A stretch of 64,000 nucleotides of DNA, from positions 23,587 through 87,586 of the forward strand of contig JAQYLI010000034.1 in the NCBI GenBank assembly GCA_028720105.1, in the 5' to 3' direction. This DNA is from Oscillospiraceae bacterium. Lineage in GTDB: Bacteria; Bacillota; Clostridia; Oscillospirales; Ruminococcaceae. Numbering within the stretch: position 1 is the stretch's first letter; the number at the start of each line of letters is the position of its first letter. Below, piece by piece: positions 51,096-60,977 of this stretch. Below the pieces are notes generated by a model. The model worked only from the letters and a program-made list of their open reading frames with translations, made no database searches and had not been told where the DNA came from. The position numbers and the translations under genes were made by a program.

Positions 51096-52332
51096 TATTT
51101 ATCAGTCCTTTCCGAAGATTATTGCATAGTATTTCAAAGATTGTGGATAGCTTACCTGCAGCCTGTTTGGCTAATGCTTGTGCTGCATAAAATAGCTCCC
51201 GTTCTATTTCAATCAATCTTTTTTCCTTGACTTTTAGTTGAGCTGTTTTTTCTGCCTGTTCCTCAGCAATTTTTGCCTGTTCCTTTTGGATTTTAACTTG
51301 TTGTTCAGCAGTATTTTTTACAATAGCAGTCATTCCATATTTTTCATTGTATTCTTCGTAATCTTTTTCCCACTGCTCCCAACGTGCAATCTGATCTTGA
51401 TACTCCAGAAATTGTTTATCATATAAATTCCCAAGCATTTTTTCTCGTTGTATGCGTTCTCTGAAGCCCAGATCACTTTGCAAATTAGCTTTTATATACT
51501 GCTCTCTTGTAATATATATCTGCAATGTTGGTTTATGACCAAACGGTTTGATCGGAGGTAAAGGAATAGACTGTTTTCGTGTAAGTTCAGCCTCTTTCTC
51601 GTGAATCTCTTCTTCTAATCCATCCAGTAATTGTTCATATAGCCCATGATTATACTGAAGTTCGCAAAGAGTCTCAATCTCCTTTTCTGCTTGAGCTTTT
51701 ACTTCGTTTAACCTTTCAGTAGTCTCTCCTAATTCTTTATCAAGGCAACATAAGCGCTGCTGTGCTTCAGCTACAGCATTATCCATATCGTCCTTATACT
51801 TCTTGCTGTCTCGTCCCTGCTTTGCTTTCTGGCTACGACGATATTCTCGATAAACATCGTCTCCCATTTCCTCACGAAGTTTCTGTGCTTCTTCAGCGTC
51901 GTAAGCATGACAATCGTCAATTTGAGTCCATCCTTTTTCACGAAGGTATTTAGGCATTTCACGATTAAGAGTACCGAGAAAATGAAGGTTATGCATCTCT
52001 TTCGCACAGAGCCTTCCATCTTCGGTTACAGGTTGCCAAAAGATATGTGCATGAGGGACAAGTTCATCATAATGTACGACTACAGATTTAACGTTATCCG
52101 ATCCCACAATAGATTTGAATTTTTCAACAGCATCAATGAAAAACTGCTGCTGTTGTTCTTGTGTGAGGGTTGACATAAACTCCTTTGGTGGCTTAATAAT
52201 AGTAGCACACATCACGACAGCATCAATACGTATTTTTTTCTGCTTTTCAAGCGGCGAAAGCCCTTGTTTTTTTCGTTCAGAATTTATAATTTTTAATACG
52301 TCTTTTTCTTTTATCCAAAGACTGCCTTTCAT
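51007..52332 (-). CDS. MobV/Pre-type relaxase-like protein, possibly N-terminally truncated
   Basis: RIDAVVMCATIIKPPKEFM...NVKSVVVHYDELVPHAHIFWQPV (HxDE..PHxH motif), coiled-coil C-terminus. Confidence 0.8.
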   Translation of the reverse strand: MKGSLWIKEKDVLKIINSERKKQGLSPLEKQKKIRIDAVVMCATIIKPPKEFMSTLTQEQQQQFFIDAVEKFKSIVGSDNVKSVVVHYDELVPHAHIFWQPVTEDGRLCAKEMHNLHFLGTLNREMPKYLREKGWTQIDDCHAYDAEEAQKLREEMGDDVYREYRRSQKAKQGRDSKKYKDDMDNAVAEAQQRLCCLDKELGETTERLNEVKAQAEKEIETLCELQYNHGLYEQLLDGLEEEIHEKEAELTRKQSIPLPPIKPFGHKPTLQIYITREQYIKANLQSDLGFRERIQREKMLGNLYDKQFLEYQDQIARWEQWEKDYEEYNEKYGMTAIVKNTAEQQVKIQKEQAKIAEEQAEKTAQLKVKEKRLIEIERELFYAAQALAKQAAGKLSTIFEILCNNLRKGLINNENHNRGNNCQYENSTRLSQKGYENKCSR

Positions 52333-52370
52333 CTGCTGCTACAGATGAATTTAGGGCAGTCTTTTTTTGT

Positions 52371-52574
52371 TCATTCATTTTTCTCACCATCCTTTTGCAG
52401 AAAAGTTTTGGGGTCGGATAGATAGTCCATTAACACTTCAAGATTGATATATGTGCGTGTCCCAACGTGTAAACATGGAACTTCATTTTTACGACACAAC
52501 TTTCGTAAAGTGTTTTCGGGCAGGATACCTGTTTGCGCAGCTTCGTGAATAGTAACAAGTTTTGATTTACTCAT
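52371..52574 (-). CDS. xis: Excisionase-like HTH protein
   Basis: LVTIHEAAQTGILPENTLRKLCRKNEVPCLHVGTRTYINLEVLMDYL. Confidence 0.75.
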   Translation of the reverse strand: MSKSKLVTIHEAAQTGILPENTLRKLCRKNEVPCLHVGTRTYINLEVLMDYLSDPKTFLQKDGEKNE

Positions 52575-52668
52575 ATGTCCTCCTTATTTATGTATTTTTT
52601 TAACATACAGAATTATCAAATAATATCTGATATAATGTATTTTATCACATAAATCTCAAATAATCAAG

Positions 52669-52714
52669 TATTTTTGTAACAAAAAATAAAAAAACGTGAT
52701 TTGTTACAAAAATA
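52669..52714. promoter_or_regulatory. 15-bp perfect inverted repeat, candidate operator
   Basis: tatttttgtaacaaa / tttgttacaaaaata with 16-bp spacer in a divergent intergenic region. Confidence 0.6.
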
Positions 52715-52830
52715 CACTGTTAATTTTCGTCAATGTTGCTATTGAAAAGTATTGAATATTTTGGTATAATCTAATTACTTTGATTTTATTCGATTTTGTT
52801 TTTAATAATTGTATGAAAGGCGGGTTTCAT

Positions 52831-53796
52831 ATGTGGCGTGAACGAGCTGATATCCATGATGATGATTATCTGATTGCTGTTCATATTGATACAAAAAACA
52901 TGAATGAAATATTAGTCTGTGGAAAGCATGATGATGTAATTGATTATGTTGAAAATAAATCTCGCAGCTTGGATGTGCAAGTTTATGATAGGGATATAGG
53001 AGCTTTTTTATTTGATTTGACTAATTCTGACATACAGAAATGCTTACGTGGATATTCTCCTGATAAGGAAAATCCTACTACAAATTATTTATATACTGTA
53101 ATAAACTCGATAAATGAGAAAAAGGCAAATAAACCTAATAATATTTATTTGCAGAAATTATGGGATTATCTTGAAAGAGCTTTAGAGTTTACTGTGAATG
53201 GTGTGATAAGCGATGACTTCCTTGAAAGGCAAAGAAGCATTACTTTTTCATACAATGAGCCTGATTCTGTCAAAATGTTGACCTTTATGTTTGAAAAAAG
53301 CACTATATTTATTCATAAAGATTTCCTTTGTAGTGACACTTTTGAGGATTATATTATAACTGATTTTAAAGTTGGTAATATAGTTGAGTACTATATCAAA
53401 GTATTGTATAAGGATAAATTATTTCCTAGGCGATGTGATGAGTGCGGAAAATTATTCATAGGAAGGAATAGCGCTTTTACTGTTCTTTGTTCAGATGAAT
53501 GTAGGGAAAAACGAAAAGTTGAATACTACAACGTTTATAAAGAAAAAGCAAATGATGAATACGAAAAAATATATAATAGGGTATATCATAAATGGTATGT
53601 GAAGTATAAAAGAGCAAAGGATAAAAAACTTCTAACTGAAGAACAAATATCTACTTGGGAAATCGAGTTTTCTGATTTTAAATCCAAAAGTTATGAAATG
53701 CGAAAAAATGCTCGTAACGGCAATAGCAAAGAGTTTACAAGATGGATTAATAATTTTGAAAATAAAATGTGCACGTTTTGGGCTTTGTTAAAATAA
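52831..53796 (+). CDS. Uncharacterised protein with Zn-binding Cys cluster (DUF6076-like)
   Basis: CDECGKLFIGRNSAFTVLCSDECREKRK; start chosen at ATGTGGCGTGAACG. Confidence 0.65.
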   Translation: MWRERADIHDDDYLIAVHIDTKNMNEILVCGKHDDVIDYVENKSRSLDVQVYDRDIGAFLFDLTNSDIQKCLRGYSPDKENPTTNYLYTVINSINEKKANKPNNIYLQKLWDYLERALEFTVNGVISDDFLERQRSITFSYNEPDSVKMLTFMFEKSTIFIHKDFLCSDTFEDYIITDFKVGNIVEYYIKVLYKDKLFPRRCDECGKLFIGRNSAFTVLCSDECREKRKVEYYNVYKEKANDEYEKIYNRVYHKWYVKYKRAKDKKLLTEEQISTWEIEFSDFKSKSYEMRKNARNGNSKEFTRWINNFENKMCTFWALLK

Positions 53797-53914
53797 AAAA
53801 ATCCCCCTGCCTGCGGCAACAGGCAAGGAGATTATAGAAGGTATCCACCCAGAAGGGACAGACAACCATCCACACGTTATTTGTCCTTTCGCAACTACGA
53901 AAGGAGTAATGTTA

Positions 53915-55120
53915 ATGAACATTACAAAAAGAGAAAACGCTTACCGAGTCAGAGTATTCAATGGTAAGGACGCAGACGGGAAATTCCTCTATTCGAGTAT
54001 GACCATCAGATTTGATGATCCTCGCTTTGAGGGAATGACCGAAAAGAAACGTGACAAGGCGGCTGAAGCTATTGCCTTTGAGTTTGAACAGCAGGTCAAC
54101 GCTCTGGCTGTTCTTCCCAATGTCACCTTTAAGACATTTGCCGAGAGATGGTTTGTTGACTATGCTGATATTCAGCACGCAACGACCACCCGTGAACGCT
54201 GTGAGGACTTCAAAGAAAGGACTTACGAAGCACTCGGAGATATGCGAATGGATAAAATCAAGACTATCCACGTTCAGAGCTTCGTCAATTCTCTTACAAA
54301 GCCCGGTGTAAACAAGGTTGATCCCGAAAAGGGACTCTCTCGCAAGACAATAAAGCACTATCTGTCATTTGTATCGAGCATCTTCGATTACGCTATAAGA
54401 ATTGAAATGCTCACTAAAAATCCCTGCACCAACGTTAAGCTCCCGCCCGAGGTACATTCGGAAAAGAAGATATATACACCCGAACAGGCAGAAGAATTTG
54501 TCGATCTGCTTTACTCGGAAGCTCCGCTCAAGCATCAGCTTTTCGCAACGATTGCTATAATATGCGGTTTAAGACGCTCCGAGATAGTCGGACTCAGGTA
54601 TTGCGACATTGACGTTGACACTCATATCCTCAGAATAAAGAGGGCTGCCAACTATTCAAGAAAGAAGAAGGAAATGTATGTGGGCAACACAAAGACCGAA
54701 AGCTCAATGAGAGTTATCAAGCTCCCTCAGATCGTCATAGACCTTTTTGAAAAGTACAAGGCTCAGGAGATACATCAGAAGAAGTTTATGGGTATAAGGC
54801 ATACCGATGAAGATTTCCTTTTCTGTGACACTACATACACTAAGATAATGTATAACGGAATACCGTACAATTATCTCAAAAAGATGTGTGCAAAGCACGG
54901 TATGGACTTTTACGGCATTCACTCAATGCGGCACTTTGTTGCATCAGCAATGATCTCAAAGGGAACAGATGCCAAGACCGTTTCGGAAATACTTGGGCAC
55001 TCGACGCCTGCAACGACTTTGGGGATATATACTCACGCCTTCAATGAAGTCAAGGCAAGGGCAACCGATGAAATAGTCGATATGCTCCACATCAACGAAA
55101 AGTATTGCCGTCAGGCTTGA
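53915..55120 (+). CDS. int: Tyrosine recombinase/integrase
   Basis: ATIAIICGLRRSEIVGLRYCDID, HSMRHFVASAMISKGTDAKTVSEILGHSTPATTLGIYTH; start approximate. Confidence 0.97.
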   Translation: MNITKRENAYRVRVFNGKDADGKFLYSSMTIRFDDPRFEGMTEKKRDKAAEAIAFEFEQQVNALAVLPNVTFKTFAERWFVDYADIQHATTTRERCEDFKERTYEALGDMRMDKIKTIHVQSFVNSLTKPGVNKVDPEKGLSRKTIKHYLSFVSSIFDYAIRIEMLTKNPCTNVKLPPEVHSEKKIYTPEQAEEFVDLLYSEAPLKHQLFATIAIICGLRRSEIVGLRYCDIDVDTHILRIKRAANYSRKKKEMYVGNTKTESSMRVIKLPQIVIDLFEKYKAQEIHQKKFMGIRHTDEDFLFCDTTYTKIMYNGIPYNYLKKMCAKHGMDFYGIHSMRHFVASAMISKGTDAKTVSEILGHSTPATTLGIYTHAFNEVKARATDEIVDMLHINEKYCRQA

Positions 55121-55194
55121 TTTGTCCCGATTTGACCAAAATTTGACCAAAGCCCATAATCTAATATAAGAATAACCTCTCAACTGACGCATTA

Positions 55195-55214
55195 AAGCCA
55201 TTTGAGAGGTTATT
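55195..55214. repeat. Candidate attR core
   Basis: aagccatttgagaggttatt, 5 bp from the CCA end of tRNA-Pro; part of a perfect 13-bp inverted repeat aataacctctcaa...ttgagaggttatt. Confidence 0.6.
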
Positions 55215-55219
55215 TCTTT

Positions 55220-55297
55220 TGGTCGGAGTGACGGGACTTGAACCCACGGCCTCTACCACCCCAAGGTAGCGCTCTAGCCAAACTGAGCTACACCCCG
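55220..55297 (-). tRNA. tRNA-Pro(GGG)
   Basis: Cloverleaf read by eye: CGGGGTG acceptor, CTACC-TTGGGGT-GGTAG anticodon arm, GTTCAAGTC T-loop, encoded CCA. Confidence 0.92.
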
Positions 55298-55584
55298 ACA
55301 TATTTAGCTTGTCTCGGGAACTCTCTCCCAACGACTATTATATTATATCACAGAGAAATGCATTTGTCAAGTATTTTTTTAAATTTTTCCGAGAAATTTT
55401 GCCCGGCATAAAATGGCTTGCCTGCGGTGTTTTTGGTTGTTATGAATTGGCGGAATAATTTTGTTTACATTTTGGAAATAATGGCGGTTAAGTATTCGTA
55501 AAGCAATGCGCCCGACCTTGACATTTTTCCCTATAATATGGTATAATATCCCCGTCAGTGTTACAAAATTCGGGGAGATAGGCT

Positions 55585-57705
55585 ATGACACGTAAAGCGG
55601 CAGTTTTGGGACTGGGATATCTGGCAGGTCTGCTAATAGCTTCGTTTTTTGCTCTGTGGCTTTCGGGCATAACGGGCGGACTGCTTCTGTGTTTCGGAGC
55701 GGCGGTGATATTCATTGTCCGACCCGAAAAAAGCGGACGATTATTTGCATTTTCGGCGGCGGCGCTCTCCTGTGGCATAGGTATGCTCCTTTACAGCGGA
55801 TATGACGCATTTGTGTATCGTGACATCGTTTCACAAAGCGGCGTGTCATTTGAGGGAAACGCAATTATAAAGGACGTGAGCGTTTACTCCGAGGACAGCG
55901 CCTTCTGTACCGCACGTGTGGAGCTTTGTGACGGCAAAAAGGCGGATATCGGCTGGTATGCAGATAACAGCGATGTGGCAAGAGGGGACAGGGCATACCT
56001 TTCGGGAACGCTTTATGCCCCCGAAAATACAGCCTTTTTCGATTCAGCGGACTATTACCGTTCCCGGAATATCTTTCTACTTTTAGATACGGACACCGAG
56101 GAATATTTTCCGGGGGAGCATAACATTTTTCGCATCCTTCGTGATTTCCGTCAAAATGCCGCCCGTATTATCCGCAGATACGTCCCCTCCGACGAGGGAG
56201 AGCTTCTTATCGGAATGATATTCGGCAGCGACGAATGGAATATATCCTCGGAAGCGGAAAAATGCCTTTACCGTTCGGGGGTTGGACACATCGCCTCTGT
56301 CTCGGGAATGCATATGGCAGTTGCCGCAGGCATAGCTTCTGCGGCTGCGGTGGCTTTGTCAATGACCAAACGGGGAAAGCTGCTGCTTGTTGCGGCAGTG
56401 TGCCTTGTGTTCGCCCTCACCGCCGATATGAGCCTGTCGGTCATAAGAGCCTTGATAATGACCCTGCTTGTGTATTCGGCGGAGCTTTTCAAAAGGCAGA
56501 GCGACCCTTTGTCATCATTATCCATAGCCGCCTTTGTCCTCACTGTGGGAACACCATTTATCGTCCGGAACGCCTCCTTTATGCTCTCCTTTTCGGGAGT
56601 GCTCGGAGCGGCGGTCCTTGCCCCTGCTGCTTTGGATAATGTGAAAAAAGCCTATGAAAACAGGTTCGGCAGGAAAATGGGCGAAGCATCGGGGCTGACA
56701 AGCTCTGTTCTGACGGCTGTATGCGCTTCGCTTGCGGTCATACCCGCATCAATACTCTGCCTTGACGAGCTTTCTGTGGTGTCGCCCGTTACAAACCTAC
56801 TGCTGTCTCCGTTTTTTACGGTGGCAATGATAATAGCAATGACGGGAGCAGTGCTAACGGTGCTGCCATTTTCCGGACTTTCGGGAGGACTTTTCCTTGT
56901 AAGCGGAGCCATATGCCGCCCTGTGCTGTGGGCTGCGGAAAAAATAGGCTCCCTGGCCTTTGCGGCGCTCCCCTCGGGAACCGAGATCGCCCCGCCTATG
57001 ATCGGGCTTGTGATAATTTCCGCAGGGGTATCCGCCCTTGTTTTGAAAAACAGGTCGGCGGTGATACTGACCGTCTCTGCGGCGGTGCTTTCGGCAGCGG
57101 CGGCAATAACGGTCTACAGGGCTGTGCCATACGAATATACAAGGATGGCGCTTCTTACCGATGGAAAAGGCTGCGTTCTCATAATATCCGAGGGGCAGTA
57201 TTCGGAAATTTTTGACTTTATGGGTAACTCTAAAAGCATAAAGGCGGCGGAGCGTTATATTTCCCGAAATGATACGGGAACGGTGGGAATGATATTCCTA
57301 CGGAAAAATGCGGACTATGCCGCACCCCTTTACCAAAAAGCCTTTCCCAAGGCGCAGATAGTGTCCCAGGGCGTAAATAACGGCTTGACATATGAGACGG
57401 AAGGTAATATAATTAAATTCGGCGGCATATCCTGCCGTCCTTACAAAGAATACTGCATAATTGAAGCGGAGGGAGCGAAACTCATCAGCATTGACCGCAA
57501 ATGCGCTCCGCCCGATAAAAGCTTTGATATGTGTATCTATAACTGCACCGCAGAAGTAAACGTACAAGCGGATATTTATGCGGTAACGAAAAACAGCTTC
57601 AAGGGTCTGCTCCCCGCAAATGAAATTATAGTCAGGGGCGGCGGAGAATTTATTGCAGACAGCGGGAAAATATATGTGAGAGAGGATAGAAAATGGCTTC
57701 GATAA
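55585..57705 (+). CDS. comEC: ComEC/Rec2 family competence protein
   Basis: LLIGMIFGSDEWNISSEAEKCLYRSGVGHIASVSGMHMAVAAG; multi-TM core. Confidence 0.92.
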   Translation: MTRKAAVLGLGYLAGLLIASFFALWLSGITGGLLLCFGAAVIFIVRPEKSGRLFAFSAAALSCGIGMLLYSGYDAFVYRDIVSQSGVSFEGNAIIKDVSVYSEDSAFCTARVELCDGKKADIGWYADNSDVARGDRAYLSGTLYAPENTAFFDSADYYRSRNIFLLLDTDTEEYFPGEHNIFRILRDFRQNAARIIRRYVPSDEGELLIGMIFGSDEWNISSEAEKCLYRSGVGHIASVSGMHMAVAAGIASAAAVALSMTKRGKLLLVAAVCLVFALTADMSLSVIRALIMTLLVYSAELFKRQSDPLSSLSIAAFVLTVGTPFIVRNASFMLSFSGVLGAAVLAPAALDNVKKAYENRFGRKMGEASGLTSSVLTAVCASLAVIPASILCLDELSVVSPVTNLLLSPFFTVAMIIAMTGAVLTVLPFSGLSGGLFLVSGAICRPVLWAAEKIGSLAFAALPSGTEIAPPMIGLVIISAGVSALVLKNRSAVILTVSAAVLSAAAAITVYRAVPYEYTRMALLTDGKGCVLIISEGQYSEIFDFMGNSKSIKAAERYISRNDTGTVGMIFLRKNADYAAPLYQKAFPKAQIVSQGVNNGLTYETEGNIIKFGGISCRPYKEYCIIEAEGAKLISIDRKCAPPDKSFDMCIYNCTAEVNVQADIYAVTKNSFKGLLPANEIIVRGGGEFIADSGKIYVREDRKWLR

Positions 57706-58772
57706 ACGAAAAAGAGCTTTCAAGAATAATAAAAAGCGGCGAACTGTCGGGAGCCTACTATCTCTATGGCACCGATCGCTACAGCGTAGAAAAATACTGT
57801 CGGGCAATGGTTGCAAAGACGGTCAAAAAGGGCGATGAAGCCTATAACCTCCACCGTTTCGAGGGGCGTGACCTTGATGTGGAGGGGCTTGTTGAGGTCT
57901 GTGACGCATTTCCTATGTTTGCGGACAAGCTGTGCATAACCGTCAGCGACCTTGATATGGAGGAGGAAACCAAACAGCGGCAGGGACACAAAAGCATTAC
58001 CGCCGACCGAATGAAGCTCCTCACCGAAGCGGTCTCGGACATTCCCGACACAACGGTGCTTATCTTCTACACTCCGAACATTGATGTGTGCGGCGGAAAA
58101 AAGAAGCCCACCGCCAAGAACAAAAAGCTTATCGACCTTGTGGCAAAGCACGGCACGGTCTGCGAGATAAACGTGAAAAGCAGAGCGGAGAATATAAAGC
58201 TCATAACCTCGCTTCTGTCAAAGCAGGGCTGTACTGTTGACGAGCGTGCCGCAGGTCTGATACTTGACCGCTGCGGCGGCGATATGAATATGGCAGTAAA
58301 CGAGACTGACAAGCTTGCCGCCTACGCCAACGGGGGACATATCACCGAAAACGATGTGGCGCTCTTGACCCCCGACAGCTCCGATGCAAAGTCCTACGAC
58401 CTTGCAAACGCCGTTGCCGCAGGAAATATGAGCCGCGCCACACAGCTTTACAGCGAGCTTACAAATGACCCCGAAAACACTCCCGTGTATCTTCTCTACG
58501 TCCTTGCAGGCAGTATGAACGACCTTTACCGAGCAAGGCTTGCCCTTGACAGCGGCAAGAGCATAGGAAATGTTATGCAGGATTTCGGCTATGCGGCAAA
58601 TCTGGAATTTCGAGTAAAGAACGCCTTTTCCTCCGTTCGTAAAACAAGCACGGAGAAGCTGAGACGTTGTCTTGAGATACTTGCAGACGCAGATATGGCA
58701 ATGAAAACAGGCGCAGGAGACCCGAGCGTGATACTTGAAAAAGCCATAGTTTCAATGCTCTCGGAAAGATAA
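57693..58772 (+). CDS. holA: DNA polymerase III delta subunit
   Basis: GAYYLYGTDRYSVEKYCRAMV...; C-terminal DPENTPVYLLYVLAGSMNDLYRARLAL. Confidence 0.92.
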   Translation: MASINEKELSRIIKSGELSGAYYLYGTDRYSVEKYCRAMVAKTVKKGDEAYNLHRFEGRDLDVEGLVEVCDAFPMFADKLCITVSDLDMEEETKQRQGHKSITADRMKLLTEAVSDIPDTTVLIFYTPNIDVCGGKKKPTAKNKKLIDLVAKHGTVCEINVKSRAENIKLITSLLSKQGCTVDERAAGLILDRCGGDMNMAVNETDKLAAYANGGHITENDVALLTPDSSDAKSYDLANAVAAGNMSRATQLYSELTNDPENTPVYLLYVLAGSMNDLYRARLALDSGKSIGNVMQDFGYAANLEFRVKNAFSSVRKTSTEKLRRCLEILADADMAMKTGAGDPSVILEKAIVSMLSER

Positions 58773-58893
58773 GTTTGAAAATCAAAGATTTTCAAACCGA
58801 GTTTTGTTTCTTTGGCTGACGCCAAAGATTTCCTTACGGAAAACACAAAACTCTCGGGTAGGGAATGGTTATAAAAAAGAAGGAAGAATAATT

Positions 58894-59499
58894 TTGATAA
58901 ACATAGAACAAGCTGTGGTGGTGGAGGGAAAGTATGACAAGATAAAGCTTTCCTCGGTCATAAACGGCGTAATAATCTGCACAGGCGGCTTTAATATCTT
59001 CAAGGACAAGGATAAATTGAGCATTATCCGTCATTATGCGGAGAAAACGGGCATAATAATCCTGACCGACAGCGACAGCGCAGGCTTCAAGATAAGAAAC
59101 TATCTCAAGGGTGCAGTAAAAAACGGCAGCATCACAAACGTATACATTCCCGATATTTTCGGCAAGGAGCGGCGCAAGGCAGAGCCTTCAAAGGAGGGCA
59201 AGCTTGGCGTTGAGGGAATGAGCGAGGAGATACTTCTTGAAGCATTCCGCAGGGCAGGGGTGTCCTGCACCGAGGGGGAGAAAAAAACGGGCGGCATTGA
59301 CAAAATGCTCCTGTATGAACTTGGGTATTCGGGTGCGCCCGAGGCGTCCCTGAGGCGCAGACAGCTTCTTAAAAGGCTGGGACTGCCCGAGCTTATGACC
59401 ACTGCCGCCATTGCGGATATACTTAATACAATGATGACCGCCGAAGAGCTTACAGAGATAACAGGAAAGCTTTGCGGCGCAGACGTGAAGGGAGACTAA
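58894..59499 (+). CDS. TOPRIM protein, RNase M5-like
   Basis: INIEQAVVVEGKYDKIKLSSVINGVIICTGGFNIFKDKDKL, IIILTDSDSAGFKIRNYLKG. Confidence 0.88.
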   Translation: MINIEQAVVVEGKYDKIKLSSVINGVIICTGGFNIFKDKDKLSIIRHYAEKTGIIILTDSDSAGFKIRNYLKGAVKNGSITNVYIPDIFGKERRKAEPSKEGKLGVEGMSEEILLEAFRRAGVSCTEGEKKTGGIDKMLLYELGYSGAPEASLRRRQLLKRLGLPELMTTAAIADILNTMMTAEELTEITGKLCGADVKGD

Positions 59500-59504
59500 T
59501 AAAT

Positions 59505-60965
59505 TTGGTTTTTTCGGAGCTTAGCTTTTTATATTTTTTCCTCCCCATAGTAATGCTCTTGTATTTTGTTTCGGGCAATAAACTGAGAAACATCATCATC
59601 TTCATTACGGGACTGCTTTTCTACGCCTGGGGAGAGCCTTTTTATGTCATAATAATGCTGCTGTCAACGGCAATTGACTACACCGCAGGCAGGCTTATGG
59701 ACAAGTACGATGACGACAACAAAAAAAGGAAAATATGCCTTATCGTTTCAATTTGTATGAACGTGGGGCTTCTTGCGGTATTCAAATACAGCGATTTTAT
59801 TTTCGACAGCATAAACGGTCTCTTAGGAACGGAACTTACAAATCCCGTTATCCTTGTGAATAAGGCGCTAAATAAAATATATCCCTTCGGGCTTAACGAA
59901 AAGCGTGTAGATCTGCCTGTGGGCATATCCTTCTTCACCTTTCAGTCAATGTCCTACACAATTGACCTGTATCTGAGGAATATCAGCGTTCAGAAAAGCT
60001 TTCTGAATTTTGCCTCCTACGTGTCCCTTTTCCCGCAGATAGTTGCGGGACCTATTGTAAGATACGAGCAGGTGGCAGGGGAGCTGGAGTCCCGTTCTGT
60101 GACCGTTCCGAAAATAAGTGCGGGAATTTCCCTTTTTGTCAAGGGACTTGCCAAAAAAGTTCTTCTTGCAAACAACGTGGGAGCAATATGGTCAGAGGTA
60201 AAGGCAATGGATTACGGTCAGATATCCGCGGCAACGGCGTGGCTGGGCATACTTGCATTCACATTCCAGATATACTTTGATTTTTCGGGCTATTCGGATA
60301 TGGCAAGCGGTCTGGGAAAAATGCTGGGCTTCGAGTTCCCGAAAAACTTCGACCACCCCTATATATCAAAATCGGTCAGCGAATTCTGGCGCAGGTGGCA
60401 TATCACGCTGGGCAGCTGGTTCAAGTCATACGTATATATCCCTCTTGGCGGCAACCGCTGCGGGGCATTTAAGACCTACAGAAACCTTTTTATCGTCTGG
60501 GCGCTTACGGGTCTGTGGCACGGCGCAAGCTGGAATTTCGTGCTTTGGGGACTTTATTTCGGCGTTCTCATAATCATTGAGCGGCTGGGCTTCGGCAAGG
60601 TGCTTGAAAAGCTGCCCTCGGGAATAAGTATGCTCTACACCTTCCTTGCGGCGGTATTCGGCTGGGTGCTTTTCGATACGGACACCCTTTCGGACGCAGG
60701 ACAGTTCATTGCTGCAATGTTCGGCGCAGGGGGAGCGGCGGTTGACGGATATTTCAAATACACTCTCGTTTCAAACTGTTTCCTGCTTGTGATGTGCATA
60801 CTCATTTCGGGCGGCATCGGCAGCAAGATAGCGGAGTATGCAGGAGAAAAGAGCAGAAGCTTCAAGGCAATATCCACCACCGTTCTCGTAACGGGCGGAC
60901 TGCTCCTCTGCACCGCCTATCTTGTGGACGCTTCATACAATCCGTTTTTGTATTTCAGATTTTAA
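59505..60965 (+). CDS. MBOAT family O-acyltransferase
   Basis: LFYAWGEPFYV, FPQIVAGPIVRYEQV, FEFPKNFDHPYISKSVSEFWRRWHITLGSWFKSYVYIPLGGNR, TGLWHGASWNFVLWG. Confidence 0.95.
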   Translation: MVFSELSFLYFFLPIVMLLYFVSGNKLRNIIIFITGLLFYAWGEPFYVIIMLLSTAIDYTAGRLMDKYDDDNKKRKICLIVSICMNVGLLAVFKYSDFIFDSINGLLGTELTNPVILVNKALNKIYPFGLNEKRVDLPVGISFFTFQSMSYTIDLYLRNISVQKSFLNFASYVSLFPQIVAGPIVRYEQVAGELESRSVTVPKISAGISLFVKGLAKKVLLANNVGAIWSEVKAMDYGQISAATAWLGILAFTFQIYFDFSGYSDMASGLGKMLGFEFPKNFDHPYISKSVSEFWRRWHITLGSWFKSYVYIPLGGNRCGAFKTYRNLFIVWALTGLWHGASWNFVLWGLYFGVLIIIERLGFGKVLEKLPSGISMLYTFLAAVFGWVLFDTDTLSDAGQFIAAMFGAGGAAVDGYFKYTLVSNCFLLVMCILISGGIGSKIAEYAGEKSRSFKAISTTVLVTGGLLLCTAYLVDASYNPFLYFRF

Positions 60966-60977
60966 AGGTGAAGGCAT

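Larger units (their letters stand above)
20741..55214. mobile_element. Integrated chimeric element: IME-like backbone plus truncated HK97-type prophage segment
   Basis: Imperfect direct repeats at 20741-20794 and 55161-55214 next to tRNA-Pro; integrase at the right end; phage structural genes inside. Confidence 0.75.
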
